A stretch of 14,063 nucleotides of DNA from Hyphomicrobiales bacterium (GTDB lineage Bacteria > Pseudomonadota > Alphaproteobacteria > Rhizobiales > JAKIUO01). This document shows positions 13,951 through 14,063 of the stretch, piece by piece; positions within the stretch are counted from its first letter, which is position 1; every line of letters starts with the position of its first letter. The notes beneath the pieces are model-generated. The model was not told where the DNA came from and did not search any database. It saw only the letters and a list, made by a program, of their open reading frames with translations. The translations under genes were made by a program, and so were the position numbers. The stretch spans positions 1 to 14,063 of the forward strand of contig JALXEI010000235.1 in NCBI GenBank assembly GCA_027069645.1. The letters are read 5' to 3'.

Positions 13951-14000
13951 GAAGCTTCCCCCGTACCGCTTGCTCAATCCCTGGCTGAAATCGCTCTGTG

Positions 14001-14063
14001 TTACGCCGTCCCTGCCAGCTGCCGTAACACATAATGCAAAATGCCGCCATGACGGTAGTAGGT
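14001..14063 (-). CDS. acnA: Aconitate hydratase, C-terminal end (partial)
   Basis: The window edge carries the last 20 codons and TAA stop of a minus-strand gene. The peptide TYYRHGGILHYVLRQLAGTA matches the C-terminus of AcnA-type aconitases, where Y-x-x-GGIL-x-YVLR closes the swivel domain. The enzyme isomerises citrate and isocitrate in the TCA cycle. Only this fragment is visible, so the catalytic cysteines cannot be checked, but the terminal motif is distinctive. Confidence 0.8.
   Translation of the reverse strand, partial: TYYRHGGILHYVLRQLAGTA

Noticed and set aside
13343..14050. 235-codon minus-strand open frame overlapping the HPP gene and the aconitase end
   Set aside because: It is out of frame with both the HPP protein and the aconitase C-terminus, which carry clear family motifs.

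Overview
The window looks like chromosome of a moderate-GC, sulfur-oxidizing proteobacterium, most likely an alphaproteobacterium. Two things point there. A run of three co-directional genes, ispH, thrB (the protein-kinase-like type) and rnhA, is a familiar alphaproteobacterial order. DsrA, DsrB and DsrE are of the reverse (oxidative) dissimilatory sulfite reductase type; dsrE is a marker of sulfur oxidizers, not of most sulfate reducers. The species cannot be named from sequence alone.

Layout, right to left because almost everything is on the minus strand: (1) the last 20 codons of aconitase (14063-14001), then an HPP-family membrane protein (13950-13231). (2) A small secreted peptidoglycan-binding-domain protein (13054-12611). 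It converges on a plus-strand lipoprotein of unknown function (11497-12204); the 406 bp between them is rich in inverted repeats and holds a likely bidirectional terminator. (3) A compact housekeeping operon, ispH > thrB > rnhA (11200-8261). Here the RNase HI is fused to a C-terminal HIT domain, which is the most unusual protein in the window. (4) The stress/starvation-type operon prkA > yeaH > spoVR (8102-3338), with tight spacing and an overlap. (5) A 280 bp regulatory gap, then dsrA > dsrB > dsrE > (dsrF start), running off the left end (3057-1).

The dsr genes encode the cytoplasmic siroheme sulfite reductase that oxidizes sulfane sulfur to sulfite, plus the first subunit of the DsrEFH sulfur-transfer complex. 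Their non-coding spacers are unusually structured. The dsrA upstream region carries two equally spaced pairs of AATAC repeats around a partial dyad. The dsrA-dsrB and dsrB-dsrE spacers each hold a strong hairpin plus a shared 14-15 nt motif. This suggests differential control of segments of the dsr transcript, which is inference.

I found no tRNA, rRNA, CRISPR array, insertion sequence or phage gene. No wholly new multi-gene system is evident. The best leads are the RNase HI-HIT fusion, the repeat array before dsrA and the paired spacer hairpins inside dsr.
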